64,000 bases of DNA from Paramacrobiotus metropolitanus (taxonomy: Eukaryota > Tardigrada > Eutardigrada > Parachela > Macrobiotidae): the NCBI RefSeq assembly GCF_019649055.1, contig NW_026570225.1, positions 1,674,001-1,738,000 on the forward strand. Reading direction: 5' to 3'. A program made the position numbers and the translations under genes. This document shows positions 12,111-24,222 of the stretch, piece by piece (position 1 is the stretch's first letter; each line of letters begins with the position of its first letter). Below the pieces are notes generated by a model. That model was given only the letters and a program-made list of their open reading frames with translations. It was not told where the DNA came from and did not search any database.

Positions 12111-13609
12111 TTTATACATAACATTAATAAGCCACGACCACATTGACAGACAAACAAAAATCAAAAAATCGCAGACGATTTTGATGTATACACTTAAGAG
12201 CAACAAAAAAAACAAATCAATAGTTTTCTTCCGAATTTTTAACTAGTATTGTACTTTAAGGCACAAAATAACAGAAAATAACGAACTAAGGAAGTACTTA
12301 TCTTATAATAAGAAATAAGTACTTACGATTAAAACTAATGTTAGTTATTGCAAGCTTATCAGGTATATACAGTAATTTGCAATATTACCTGTATTGGAAT
12401 CATATATTTGTATAATATCAAGAGACTACATAATATTTATAATATTATTATGTATAAAATGAAAAGACTTCATGATATCATAATATATCTGGCAGACTTC
12501 GGCAGAAAGGTGGATGCGATTCATTGAACAATCCACCATCCACCTTCCTGCCGGTTAAGCGCGTTGCCGCGTATGCCGTTTTCACTATCGTCTGAACTGA
12601 TCTCTCGCCTAGAGATTAGGACAAAAAAATTAACAAAAGCTTCTGCACGAAATTTCAACAGTTATCTTTTTGCACCAGATAACTGAATTGGTGCGGACAT
12701 GAGAAAGCCGGTTTTCTATATTTTGAAGTAGCGATAAGTCCGTGAACTTGACGCTTTGGCAGTTCTCACCTCGTAATGCGTTCTGTACAATACGTGTGTC
12801 ACGGTGTGTACAGTTGCATATGGAAGTCCCCATTTCAAAGTATTCACGCCCTTCTACTTGTTCTTTCCAGTACAATCACAGGGGACTTTTCAGCACAAAA
12901 TTTACCACAAAATCCACATTAATCGTAATCTTAAAAATAATCTTAGGAAATTAGGCTAAACAAGTAAAATGCTGCCCATCGTTTTCTGAAAAAGCTGTCA
13001 CCCCCGAGTTTATACAGCCCTTCCCATATACATATCTGTACCGATACATATATCTGTAACCAGCGAAATGACTGCTTCTACATTGGATAAACTGTACTTG
13101 CATGACTTTCGACTTGTTTTATCCTTTTAAAACAAATCTTATCCCGACTCATTTTGCTGTTGCATAAAGTGTGTAACATTCCCGCGTGTCTCGCGTTGTT
13201 CTCTCGTTCCAAATGACAAGCGCTAGGCAAAATACGCTCTCGTTCACCCTACAAGGTGCTCATCAATAAACAAAAAATACTTTTTCCTTGTTTTTAATCG
13301 GTTATTGTAACTTTTAAATGCCGCTTGGTGACCACAGACGCGAAAATGTCGCACGCACAAATCGCTCCTCGTTGGGTTAACTTACTTCCTTTCCATGCAA
13401 GTAATTACTAGTAACTCGATTAACCAATAATAAATAGAACGCGTCATACTACATTTAACGTGAATGCAACAACGTCGTAAACGAAAATTAGCAAATTCAA
13501 AAAGTAAATCGAGAAGCGATTTTCACGGATTTTGGTGCTTTACAATTGTTGATGTGCGCATTAATTAACTGGGAGAAATTATTCAATCGACCTATTTTTG
13601 TGAGCGATG
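12111..13609. other. AT-rich intergenic DNA, no gene seen
   Basis: It contains a hairpin at 12,501-12,552, where GGCAGAAAGGTGGATG faces a near-complementary arm at 12,537-12,552. The stretch at about 12,830-12,920 resembles about 20,905-20,990 (both contain ATTTCAAA, CTTGTT and GGCACAAAA/AGCACAAAA), pointing to another old dispersed repeat. No coding signal. Confidence 0.55.
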
Positions 13610-13617
13610 CTCGTTTG

Positions 13618-14273
13618 CAGGGGCTACACGAGACCCCCCTCGACCATGTACTACTTTTTTGAGCCAAATCTGACCACGTATTAATAATCAGCGAATTTTT
13701 CTTATCTAGAAACCATTTTTTAAAATTTTTTTCGGAAGAAAAAATTTCTGGCTGCCGGTCCCCCAGGTGCCCTACCAAATCTGTGGGCGGCAGCAATTGA
13801 GTTGAAGACAAAAAATTTTTTTCTGCTTTCTAAATATTGTTTCTAGGGAAATTAATAACGCTGAGCACGAATATGATATTTAAAAAAAGGTTTGAGGTTT
13901 TTGGAATATGATACAATCTCTAGATTGCTGCCTGCACAACGCACCCGTATTTTATATGATCACTGCAACATCGGTGCAAACTTCCTCCACGTGGCTCGGA
14001 TGATTTTTTAAAGATCATATTCGAGCTCAGCGTTATTAATTTACCTAGAAACAATATTTAGAAAGCAGAAAAAACTTTTTTGTCTTCAACTCAATTGCTG
14101 CCGCCCACAGATTCGGTAGGGCACCTGGGGGACCGGCAGTCAGAAATTTTTTCTTCCGAAAAAAATTTTAAAAAATGGTTTCTAGATCAGAAAAATTCGC
14201 TGATTATTAATACGTGGTCAGATTTGGCTTCAAAAAATAGTACATGGTCGATAGGGGTCTCGTGTAGCCCCTG
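13618..14273. mobile_element. hAT-type foldback MITE with 8 bp target duplication
   Basis: The element begins CAGGGGCTACACGAGACCCC and ends with the complement of that string. The arms stay complementary for roughly 240 bp on each side of a spacer of about 150 bp. It is flanked by CTCGTTTG at 13,610-13,617 and again at 14,274-14,281. CAGGG termini plus an 8 bp duplication are the signature of the hAT superfamily. At 656 bp with no transposase it is non-autonomous. The arms read as open frames (with STQLLPPTD) on opposite strands simply because they are inverted copies; this is not evidence of a gene. Confidence 0.9.
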
Positions 14274-14281
14274 CTCGTTTG

Positions 14282-15629
14282 TACAAATGATGCAAATAAA
14301 TGGTATATGTAGATTAGGTATACGTTATTGAGACATAATTATCGAAGTACTGCGCCAGCGTGGTCCTGATCGAATGCAGCTTTAATTAATGTAGCGTCTG
14401 CAACTCATGATGTGCAGGTATAAATTCTCCTTGACTCAAGTCAAGAAGAATTTATACCATGGTCGCAAGATGGAAAACCAGATTTTCGAAATTCTACAGC
14501 GGCAATAAGAAGGGTTGCATCTGTTACTGGGCGGAAGTTTAGTAAAATTAGGTTGTCACGAAAAAACACTTCATGGAATTTCCTCGCGGAAATAATGTCT
14601 TTGGGTGTGAATGTACGAGTATGATATATCCAGAATATATGACATTCTATAGTACAGTTTATTCGGCTTGTTTCTGAACGGTGAATGGGAATCTGTAACA
14701 TGCACGTGATTGGCAGAATACTGGAGGGTGATTAAGTAAGAACATGTACGCAAGTACCTTTAGGAGGCCCGTCTTTACGAAATTTGCAGGCAAGCAATTC
14801 TCTCGAAGCAGTGCTGGCGGTGATGCACGCTGCGTTCGTGTTGCAAACTGTTTTATTCGGTTCATGCGTGTGTCGTGTGCTCATTATAGCACCAGTTTCC
14901 TCCCAGAAATTAACCCTCAGTTGTGGATTGGATCAAAATCTAAAAATGTGATCTTGTGGAAAACCCCGTTAACAGGCGTACCGCAATGCAGTGCAATCGC
15001 ACACAGGTGACGGTTCAGTGTAGATTCTGATGGCTGGCTGTTCCCTCGGACTTGCAAGATAACTCTGTTGCCTTATTGTTTAAACCAAACTAATGTCCAG
15101 ATGAGAAAAGAAAAAAAAGCAGTTTCTTATGCCAAGCAACCTGATTTTTGTGACAAATTGCGTCGCTGTCAAAAAATTTCAGTACATGCCGCATCACGCT
15201 CATTGAGCGTCATAAGTAGCGACCTAGAGTGTGTTTAGAATGCAGAATCGATTTTTTTATTTTACTCCATATCCACCGCCTTAGGTTACTCTGGATGCTC
15301 GGGAACCAGCAGTCAGAACTTCGCCTCTAGCTGTTCCAAATTTAGAAGACGGATTCTAGATAAATTTGATGAATTTCTGAATCTGTATCTTTATGTTTAT
15401 ATACAAGGTTTTTACGTAAACTAAAATTGCTAATGTCCTACAAAGTCCATGGATGGGAGATCCAGAAAACTGGACGAGTCGATAGCATTTTAAGTTAGTG
15501 TACAAGTCGGGGGAGTCTGGGACACAACCAGCCGTCAGCGGGTAACCTAAGTGATAACCAACAACCGTGGATGGTTGCACTGTCTGCACTGCTAAAATAT
15601 CCTCTTAAAAGGCGCGAATCAAATGCGGT
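14282..15629. other. intergenic DNA with hairpin and one inverted copy of a short repeat
   Basis: A nearly perfect palindrome at 14,418-14,458 (GGTATAAATTCT arms) forms a 20 bp stem. At about 14,655-14,700 lies an inverted copy of the repeat family found four times at 15,630-16,562 (complement of ACAAGCCG and GTTACAGATT). No gene is supported. Confidence 0.6.
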
Positions 15630-16562
15630 CACAATTGGGTTACAGATTTCCACAGACCGTTCAAAAACAAGCCGTATATACTTACAGCATACAGATGATT
15701 TACAATGCACTATGCATATCACATCAATATGCATGCATGGCGTATCTTTGTATGTTTAACTCACTGCATTCTGCAAGGTCTGGCACCTTCGGAAAATACA
15801 AAACCACTCCCACAAAATGGGCGAATAAAAGGCGTGTAACATTTTTATTACAAATCTCCATAGACAAACTCAAAACACTAAAGTGACATTTCCTACGGAA
15901 ATAGCTCCGTCAGGCCTGGATAGGAAAGGGAAATAATCGGGATAAACGGGAACTGGATACAAACCACATGGAATACTTCTATAATTATTAGGCTATTAGC
16001 CCAACCACATCCTAGCGACAGCTATGCTGACTATGCAGTATGCCCGTATTAACTGACATACCGTAAACCACACCCCTAACTTGTGCCAATCACAGGGGTG
16101 TAACATTTTGGTTACAGATTTCCCCATAGACCGTGCAAGAAACAAGCCGTATACACTCTTATACAGAAAGTCTCACTTTCTGTTTTTATTGTAGTGTATA
16201 GGTCCTGCAACAGTGTGCAGGCCTGACGGAAAATACACCAGGGTGGCGTTTTTTTGCCTGCTTCGCAGTTAGCGAAAACATTCCGTCGCGAACTCACTGT
16301 ACAAATTACGTATTATTCGTAATTCGTATACTTACTTACTTACTTACTGTAATTAACATTTAACGGCATAGTTAGGAACCATACACAAATTACGTACATA
16401 AAGGATTTTTCGGGAACGTAATTTATGGATAGTCCCTTACAGTATCTTCCTTTGTGTAACTTGATGCTTGTGCTGTGCTAAACCACCCCCTAAAATGTGC
16501 AAATCAGAATCGTGTAACATTTTGGTTACAGACTTCCATAGACCGTTCGAAAACAAGCCGTA
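15630..16562. repeat. dispersed short repeat family, four direct diverged copies
   Basis: A motif of about 60 bp (GTGTAACATTTTGGTTACAG, then CCATAGACCG and ACAAGCCGTA) occurs at about 15,630-15,675, 15,835-15,875, 16,087-16,150 and 16,505-16,562. At least two copies are preceded by AAACCACNCCCTAA, so the real unit is longer. Spacing is irregular. These may be short non-autonomous transposon remnants. Confidence 0.7.
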
Positions 16563-16867
16563 AACTAAATAGTGTACAAAGACTACTCGTAGTCTTTGTA
16601 ATTATTCTAGTTTAACGGACTGCCAACTGGTGTCAATCCGCTCCGGAATAAGAAAGACAGTAACGCGAGTGGCAGCTATCTTCGTTTCGTGTCTGCTGGT
16701 CACTTTTATATGAAATCGCTGTTTAACACTGCCTAGTGTCCACTCGTAGAATTTCGGCAAACATTAAGTACATGATCAAACGATTCTTATCTTTGTCTCG
16801 TGGTATTGTGATTACAATTATTAATAATACATTCTCTTGTGCTATAGATACTTAGTCACAAAAGTGA
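16563..16867. other. AT-rich spacer, no gene seen
   Basis: A short hairpin at about 16,580-16,605 (CAAAGACTACTCGTAGTCTTTG) is the only structure seen. The DNA leads up to the TTAA preceding the next MITE. Confidence 0.55.
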
Positions 16868-16871
16868 TTAA

Positions 16872-17565
16872 GGGAAATGGGATATGGCGTCAAAAATGGG
16901 ATATATTACTATACACTAAAACTTTCGCTTCTGCGCACTCCGATTCACTTTTTTCTAATACTTTATGGTATTCTAAAGCTAAATGATTTGTATACGTTGG
17001 TCTTAAAACCGTTTGCGCGCGCAACATCCGGTTGCCGAGATATGGCGTATTAAAATGAGTGAAAAGTGTAAATACATTGTTGTGTACCAAACGTCTGGTA
17101 ATTACCCGATCTTCTTGGAACTTTGTTATAAAAGATACATGACCATAAAGCCGAAAGTGAACCAATTTCAAGTTCATAGCACTTTCCCATAATTTTCATA
17201 ATTTTGAACTTTTTAAAATTTCTGAAATTCATTTTAAAATCGGAAAAAATGCTGTGGGTCTGAAATTGGTTCACTTTCGACTTTATGGCCATGTGTCTTT
17301 TATTGTAAAATCTGAAGGAAATCGGATAATGACCAGACGTTTGGTACACAGCAATGCATTTACACTTTTCACTCATTTTAATACGTCATATCTCGGCAAC
17401 CGGATATTGCGCGCGCAAACGGTTTTCAGATCAATGTATACAAATCATTTGGCTGTAGAATGATATAAAGTAATACAAGAACGTGATTCGGAGTGCGCAA
17501 AAGCGAATGGTTTTGTGTATGTATAATGTATCCCATTTTTGACGCTATATACCGGGCCATTTTCC
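16872..17565. mobile_element. palindromic MITE flanked by TTAA
   Basis: Two arms of about 300 bp are inverted copies, with shared landmarks GCGTCAAAAATGGGATA, GCGCGCGCAA and CACTTTTCACTCATTTTA. They meet around 17,200. The ends read GGGAAATGG on the left and GGAAAATGG inward from the right, and each is preceded by TTAA (16,868-16,871 and 17,566-17,569). A TTAA duplication suggests piggyBac-type mobilisation, but the termini do not begin CCC. A shorter TA or TTA duplication, as for mariner or Harbinger elements, is also compatible. No transposase; the arms differ by numerous substitutions, so it is older than the Harbinger copies. Confidence 0.8.
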
Positions 17566-17569
17566 TTAA

Positions 17570-19395
17570 GTATATACGACTGCCCACATTACCACGCATT
17601 TGTTTCACGAAATCGGTTCTGTCATTACACTGCGATTAAAGCTACCAGTAAAACAATTTTATTTATATTTATTTTTTTGTGTACAGTTTATTGACAGACC
17701 GATGTTATTAATGTTATGTATAAATGTAGTAATGGTAATTATTGTGCAGTTATTTCCATATTCACTCAAACCTAATAGCTTTACTACCTAAATTAATTAC
17801 ACCAGACAGAACTTTTAGCATGGCGTAATGGACAGTGTCGGTCGCGGTAGCGCGCGACCAGTTGTTTTCAAGGTATGGAAGAGTGAAAGAAATTACAATA
17901 CGGTAAACGGGCCGCGGGCCGGCTTTTAGATATTTAGAAATTTGATAAATAATAGACACTTTAGTCCGTAAGATACTGAGAGACTTACTCAGATTTCTTG
18001 ATATTTTTTTAATTTCAAAAAACTGGAGGCTCAAAAAATTAGAGGTAACGGCCAAGCTGCCCGGGGCCGAGTCGAAATATTTAGAAATTCGGGAAATGTA
18101 AAAGCTTTGAAGCCGAATTTGGAAAAACTTATAGTTATCTTGAGGTATTCGAATGGTTTTAAAAACATCTTAAAGGTTGCAAGAATTCAAAGAAAAACGA
18201 CCAAAGGAAGACTCATTACAAAAGAAAGTTCTTCGTCCCATCCTGAACAATTTTTGCAAAACAACTTCTAAAATCAATAACAATTCGCAACGCTTTCAGA
18301 AAATTTCAAACTTTGATCAGTCATCAGACTATAGAAAAGTCATTTTCAAGAAGTACTGTAAAGCGTTTTTACGACAAATGTTTGCGCATCTTGTTTAAAA
18401 TAAATGAAAGTAACTTCCGGCCTTACAAAGTTTGTTTTTTTTTCGGGATGGGGTAAGTTTTTTTAAAAAAACGCTCCACAGAATTTTAGTCATTTGAGCT
18501 ATACACACCTTCGTGTTTGTATGAAAATTTTGAAATTCTGCCTCAGTTCCCCCAAAATAACGACTTTCAGTTAGCAACTTTTGCACTTTAAAATTACTGG
18601 AGTTTAAACTTCCATAACATGTAGTGAAATCATATCACTGTGCTTAGTCAAATGCGTAGTTATGATGCAGCACAAGGGCACGCACTGCGACAGCGAAAAT
18701 ACCGTAGTCAGAAGGATCGAAATTGGTAGAATATGTTCTTAACTGAATTGCTATTGCCAATAAATAGGTGCACAAATAAAATATCTATTTATTGGCAATA
18801 GCAGTTCAGCTAACTAACAAAAGTTGCAGATGCTACTTAACGCTGGTACACTACCTGCTTTATTTACTGTATATTTTACTGATATATAATTGTAGTTACA
18901 TTAGCTCACTTTTTCTTGGACGTTCGCATCTGCATCCCGGTACGGATGCCCCTTCGTACCATCGGTGTTTGAGGAAATCTGTTTCGTATTCAGGACGTGC
19001 CCATCACAGACATTCCCATCTGGCGTACGTATGCTTGTTGTTACTTGGCTAATAGCTGTTCGCTTATGCAAGCGATGCTGTTCGTCTTTAGTGTGACCTT
19101 TTCCGACGTCGAATTGTCTCATCTACCATGATAAAACAGTTACTTTTCGTCTACAACATGGTGTATATCGCTGTGTCCATACAGTTACTTCGGTATGCAG
19201 TTTTATTGCTTATATCGGTTATACTGTGCTGTCTGAAATCACCGAAAGCACAGCTTCGCCCACACAAGTCTGCGCTTCTACATGAAATGTTTTTTTAGTT
19301 CAGCTTGTAATGCTTGTAAACGTTCATCTCACTATATTGTGGCTGCGACCTTTAGAAAGCAAAAATAGTAACCAGTTTTATGCGACGATGCGGTA
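17570..19395. other. AT-rich intergenic DNA, no gene seen
   Basis: It contains a GC-rich palindromic island at about 17,840-17,860 (GGTCGCGGTAGCGCGCGACC) and a hairpin whose arms lie at 18,741-18,767 and 18,785-18,809 around GCTATTGCCAATAAATAG. Open frames are under 100 codons and low in information. Confidence 0.55.
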
Positions 19396-19397
19396 TA

Positions 19398-20141
19398 CAG
19401 GGTGGTCGCGCCAAGTGTGGACGTAACAAAATATTCCCAGCTGCTACCGTTGAACCCCAAAATGGCCTCGCTATTTTTTTATGATAGTGCTTTATCTACA
19501 GCAACATTTTTAATCATATTTCTGCCCTAGAAGGTAATATGCAGAAATCTGGAGCCGAATTTAAACTTTCAATTTTTTCACAAAAATCGCACTGCTTGAT
19601 AAGAAATATTCATGATCTATCAATAATCTTTTAAAAATTGTGGGTGGTTGAGAACTATCAACCAATGCAGTGGTCTTACAGTGGTACAATTCTACCTACC
19701 TTTAAATTGCTAACATCTTATCCAACGCGAGCCGCGCTTCAGACAACCACATGCTTTTGAAGGTGGCTTTTAACATACAAGTCTATGGGCGATACATCTT
19801 TTTTTGAAAATTCCACGAGCACGGATAGCGCAAGATTATTTTGCTTACCAGAGAGAACACCTTTTGGGCCACTCAATAGTTTTTAAAAAAGTCCGTACAG
19901 AAAGGTCACCTCTTGAATTTTTTAGAAGGGCAGTTATAAACACCCGAAAAATGCCCGCTACCCTCCTTTTTTAAGCTCCACCCCGCTCTTTACTATCACG
20001 TTAGAAGGTTGCGGTTTTAGTATTATTTTGTCCGCAATGAAAAGTTACACAAGAAAAGTGAACAGTTCATGTTGAAAGTACTTGCAGAAATATATTTAAA
20101 TTTATTTTGTGCAACTGTCCACACTTGGCGCGACCACCCTG
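19398..20141. mobile_element. Tc1/mariner-type MITE (744 bp)
   Basis: A perfect 25 bp terminal inverted repeat begins CAGGGTGGTCGCGCCAAGTG. It is flanked by TA on each side (19,396-19,397 and 20,142-20,143). CAGGGTG-type ends with a TA duplication are typical of the Tc1/mariner/pogo superfamily. The interior has no DDD/DDE transposase and only short frames, so the element is non-autonomous. Confidence 0.87.
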
Positions 20142-20143
20142 TA

Positions 20144-21229
20144 GTAACTGAAATGCGCGAACAACCACGTAGATATAAAATAAGCAATCCAATCCGCAAA
20201 ACTCAAGCTTACTCACAAAGAGCGTTGAAAACACGAGTGCTATCTGCAGCGGAAGCTGGGAGAAGTACACTGCGTCCATTCAGGAAGATTTAAAACAGAA
20301 ACCAAGTCAACTTGCAGAATTGAATGGAAGTAATACTTCCCCAAACATAAACACCTCCAACATACTTTATTCCTGTTGGTTGCAACATGGCCATATCCTG
20401 TACTGTATGTCGGGAAACGATTCGCAGTTTAACAATGGATAACGGACATGCAAACCCGACAGACACACCAACCGGTATGCAACATGAATTAAATGTATCA
20501 AAATTGTTGCAACATGGTATTCACGAACGATACATTCCATTTTGTTGCCTGTGGCAGTAAATTGTATCAAACTGAAGTTGCAACGAACATCTGTTCTTTG
20601 TATTTGTATGGAAGTCTGAATAGTTTAATGGCATTTCTTGGCAGATGATGCAGTTTATTATGAATTGCAACACTATCAGCTATCTTGCCAAAGAAAGTGA
20701 TTGACAAGGCTGTTGAAAGGTGCGTGACATAAAAATTGCAACAGTGGCTGTAACAATACGCAGTGTACCCAGTAACTGACTACGGTACCATCGCTAATGA
20801 GAAGCGATTCCGGCTTACTGGTGCTTTTTTTCACCTAGCAGACGCTGCCGAGTTAATAATGAGACACTTCGCAAGCATATACCTCTGTGGGAAAGCACTA
20901 GTGCAGTTTACATTTCAAAATGTATACGCTCTTCGACTTGTTTTTTCTAAGTAGAATCAAAGAGGATTTATTCGGCACAAAACTAACTACAAAACTTAAT
21001 TAATGTCTTCAATTAGCAACGGGGCTATCAGGCGAGCCGAGGGTATGTGAGGCGTAGCGCGCCCTTGTCATTTCGGTAGAACGCATATCGCGGACCAATG
21101 GACAATGGGCATACAGTACATACGAAACATTGCAATCTCTAACAATGATTTTCGATATTTGTCTTACAACTGTTGAACGAAATTAGAATGGCATAAATTA
21201 TAAAATTTGTTGTTCAAGTCATTGTTCAC
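20144..21229. other. AT-rich intergenic DNA, no gene seen
   Basis: It carries repeats shared with other parts of the window: about 20,905-20,990 with about 12,830-12,920, and 21,017-21,085 with 3,221-3,290. A GTTGCAACATGG motif occurs near 20,380 and 20,510. No gene is supported. Confidence 0.55.
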
Positions 21230-21904
21230 CGGAGCTTTTTTAAGTTTTTGGACACCGTAGGCCTTTTAAGCCATTGTTTACCGAAGCGGTTTTAAGTTTT
21301 TGGTCACCAAAGGCCTTTCAAGCCTTTGGTCGCTGAAGGCCTTTCATGCCTTGGGTTACCGAAGGTTTTCAAATCCTTTGGTCAGTGAAGGCCTTTTAAT
21401 CTTTTCGTCACCAAAGCCAACGCGTGCGGTATCCATCTCATTAAGCCTTTGGTAACCGGAGGCCTTTTAAGCTTTTGGTCACAAAAGGCTACGGGTGCGG
21501 TACCCATCTTATTAAGCCTTTGGTAACCATGGTCTTTTAAGTCATTGTTCACCTAAGCGCTTTTAAGTTTTTGGTCATCAAAGAACTTTTAAAACTTTTG
21601 TCACCCAAGGCCTTTTAGGTTTTGATTTCCAAAAGGCTTTTTATTTTTAGCCTTTGGTCACTGAAGCCCCTTCAAGGTTTTGGTCACCGGAGACTTCGCG
21701 TGCAGTACCCGTCTTATTAAGCCTTTGGTAACCGAAGGCCTTCTAAGGCTATGGTCACTGAAGCCCTTTCATGCCTGGGGCCACCGAAAGTTTTCAAAGG
21801 CTTTGGTCAGTGAAAGCCTTTAAAGCCTCTGGTCATGAAGGCCTTTTAAGCTTTTGGTCACCAAAGCCTACGCGTGCGGTCCCCATCTCACTAGGCCATT
21901 GGTA
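21230..21904 (-). repeat. satellite array, minus orientation
   Basis: Degenerate units of about 25 bp (TTTTAAGCCTTTGGTCACCGAAGGCC and variants) are interspersed with ACGCGTGCGGTACCCATCT. Read on the minus strand this is the same family (GGTGACCAAAGGCTTAAAAGGCC, GGTACCGCACGCGT) that fills 33,000-42,000 and 62,580-64,000 in plus orientation. The array stops immediately before the ATG at 21,906. Two inverted arrays therefore bracket the coding block. Confidence 0.92.
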
Positions 21905-21905
21905 A

Positions 21906-23027
21906 ATGTACCACGCGGATGCTCCGAAGACGGCCAGCATCAGACGACATATACAGTCGATCACATCCTGGTTGGAGATGCAGGTTAGAAATTACGGGGA
22001 CGACCGCGAAAGGTTGGCAACGACTAGCCAGGCACCACAACAGGCCATGGCTACTAGTCCACCGTCTCGGATAAGAGAAGTCCAGTCGACACGGAACCCG
22101 ACTGGTGACTTTCCTCGACCTCTACCTCCTCCGGCACAACAACAGGCCAACCTGGACCCGGAAATGGTGGAACGGATCCACGGAGTCTTGAAAATGGGCG
22201 ACGAAGTAATGGTTGAACTTCGACAGATGATGGATGCGACCGACCAACAGAGTCCTCGCTATTGTCAAATCGACATTAACCTAGGCCACTTGGAAAACAA
22301 TGCCAAGGAGGTCCGGTTCATTTTACGACCGACGACAGTACATTCGGCGAAGAACCGGGAAAGGCTGCAAAGCTTAATGGCGAAGATCGAATCCTTCATC
22401 GACGACTTCTACAGGAAAAAGGAAGCCGAAGAGCAACGACGTAAGGCGAAACAACCGCCTTCTGCCAAGAAGCCTAAAGTCCAACAGAAACCACCAGTCC
22501 AGTCGGTCAAACCGTTGGAAACGACTCCACCGACCGACCAGGATGAACCAATGGATGACGTACCAGTACCACCGCTCGAAGACGAAGTCGAAGCGATGGA
22601 TACATTCGAACCGGGAAATGGCCGACCTAAGCCATTTGTCCGACCGACAATCTTACCGGTGCTCTCACATAGAGAGCTTCAATCCACCGAACGAACGCCA
22701 GACGGTCGGTTAATTGTCCAACCAGGAGGACCCGGGTCACCCAAATTCGTGAGGAAGCCGAAGGCGGATGAGAACTTTAAACAGCGCGGTCAACGAAGCC
22801 GCCTCTTCTCGTCGAAATCACCGGGCAGAACGAAGGAACTGGTGAGATCGGCTCCTAATGTCCCACCTCCCGAAGCAGAAGAGAGTCAACCACAGAGGTC
22901 GACTCCTTCGGATAAGGAGTTATTTACCCCCAGCGTCTATAAGAAGCTGGTCAGAAAAGCTAAATCTTCGGATCTCCACCGTCAGAACGGAGGAACAACT
23001 CCTCGAACTGGTGAGATCGGCTCCTAA
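21906..23027 (+). pseudogene. first ORF of the unidentified coding block (373 codons), disrupted at its 3' end
   Basis: The predicted protein is hydrophilic. It has a Q/P-rich segment (residues about 45-85), a helical, charged middle (about 85-185) containing MVERIHGVLKMGDEVMVEL, a lysine-rich stretch (KKEAEEQRRKAKQ), then a P/D/E-rich linker. No database family is recognised. It could be a structural or gag-like protein, but no zinc knuckle or major-homology motif is visible. The ATG at 21,906 follows the satellite array directly, so no promoter is visible and the gene may be 5'-truncated. A 169 bp tandem duplication (22,836-23,173) shifts the frame, so this ORF ends in the second copy and its original continuation lies in another frame. 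Codon choice and composition differ sharply from the flanking AT-rich DNA. Confidence 0.55.
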
Positions 23028-23173
23028 TGTCCCACCTACCGAAGCAGAAGAGAGTCAACCACAGAGGTCGACTCCTTCGGATAAGAAGTTATTTACCCCC
23101 AGCGTCTATAAGATGCTGGTCAGAAAAGCTAAATCTTCGGAGATTCAACGGATACTCTATGATGCACAACTCA
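22836..23173 (+). repeat. 169 bp tandem duplication inside the coding block
   Basis: The segment starting GAACTGGTGAGATCGGCTCC at 22,836 restarts at 23,005, an offset of 169 bp. Matching is near-perfect for about 135 bp, with a few base differences. As 169 is not a multiple of three, the duplication disrupts the original reading frame. Confidence 0.93.
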
Positions 23174-24222
23174 AAAGAGGAATCTGGAAGCAGAATATCT
23201 CAGAGGAGGAGCAGGCACAACTAGCTCAACGAATTCACGCCACCATCCAGGACAGGGATACGGCCTTACGACGGCTGATGATACTTAGGTGCGGAAAGCA
23301 GGAGTTACGACAACTCCCGCTCGACGCGACTGTCATTAAGCCGCTTCAATTTCTCCGCCATCCTCGCATCAACCCGGCTGCCTACATGCTGGAGGTACCA
23401 CCTAAAACCGGACACGACGTTACTGAAGAAATTCCGATGACAATGTCGGATAGCAGTAACGAATCCAACCAAGGATACCGGAAAGGCTAGCGAATCGAAG
23501 ATGATCCGATTTATGACAACGACTTAACAATGCAGGACGCGTTGCTACAAGACGCACGCACAACCTCAGGTCGGTCGTCAGCATCTAAACAAGATCGGGT
23601 GTGGGAAACATCCACTCTACAAAGAAGTAGATCCCCAGTTAAACAGATTTCGCCCATCCGAGCAGCATCCCAACCGATAAGGATGCCGAGCCAACCTACG
23701 ACGGAATAACTGCGTAGGTTTACGCCTAGGAACACTCCGACTAAACTGAAGAAAACGGGAGAGGAGATGGACATAACGTCTCCGTCGAAAGCCAGAACCG
23801 GAACGGAAGTCGTAATGGCACTACAGGAGGCCGAACCGACTTCAGTCCACTCCGGCCCACATTACACCATCGATGAATCTCGGACGAACGAGCCGGCAAC
23901 AGAACCAGTAAAGTCGAATAAGAAGGAAAAACCGCCGCAGGACTTCTCACGCGAATTCCACAACGATCCAGCCTTGCAGCACGTTCAAGACCTAACTCGG
24001 TCGGAACAGGACGTTAGCGTTGACATGGCGTTCCCAGAAGATAGGGAACAGTGGCATGCGTTGAGAATCCGCCGTGGAAACTTAACCGGACAAACGAGCG
24101 CCGTCCATCGGGAATATGACCGACTAACGGAGAGGATGGCCGAAGTGATGAAACGGATGGGGGGAACATTACCGGGCGGAAAAGAACCAGCCGAAGGCAC
24201 TACAAGAGGCCACTCCGGCTAG
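23005..24222 (+). pseudogene. continuation of the unidentified ORF, interrupted by two in-frame stops
   Basis: A single frame runs from the second copy of the duplication to 24,222. It is broken only by TAG at 23,488-23,490 and TAA at 23,707-23,709. Protein-like composition is kept on both sides of each stop. The first part has a helical, charged stretch (SEEEQAQLAQRIHATIQDRD) followed by a conserved-looking CGKQELRQLPLDATVIKPLQ. The middle is S/R/P-rich, and the last part (from ATG 23,767) is charged and disordered with a C-terminal helix. No family is recognised. Either the gene is decaying by point mutation or expression uses unknown recoding; decay is much more likely. Confidence 0.5.

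Noticed and set aside
13497-14331. Two similar frames on opposite strands containing STQLLPPTD
   Set aside because: They are the inverted arms of one hAT MITE, and the similarity is explained by the foldback structure.
16890-17463. Paired frames beginning with KLVHFRLYGHVSF on both strands
   Set aside because: They are the inverted arms of the TTAA-flanked MITE and show no coding constraint.
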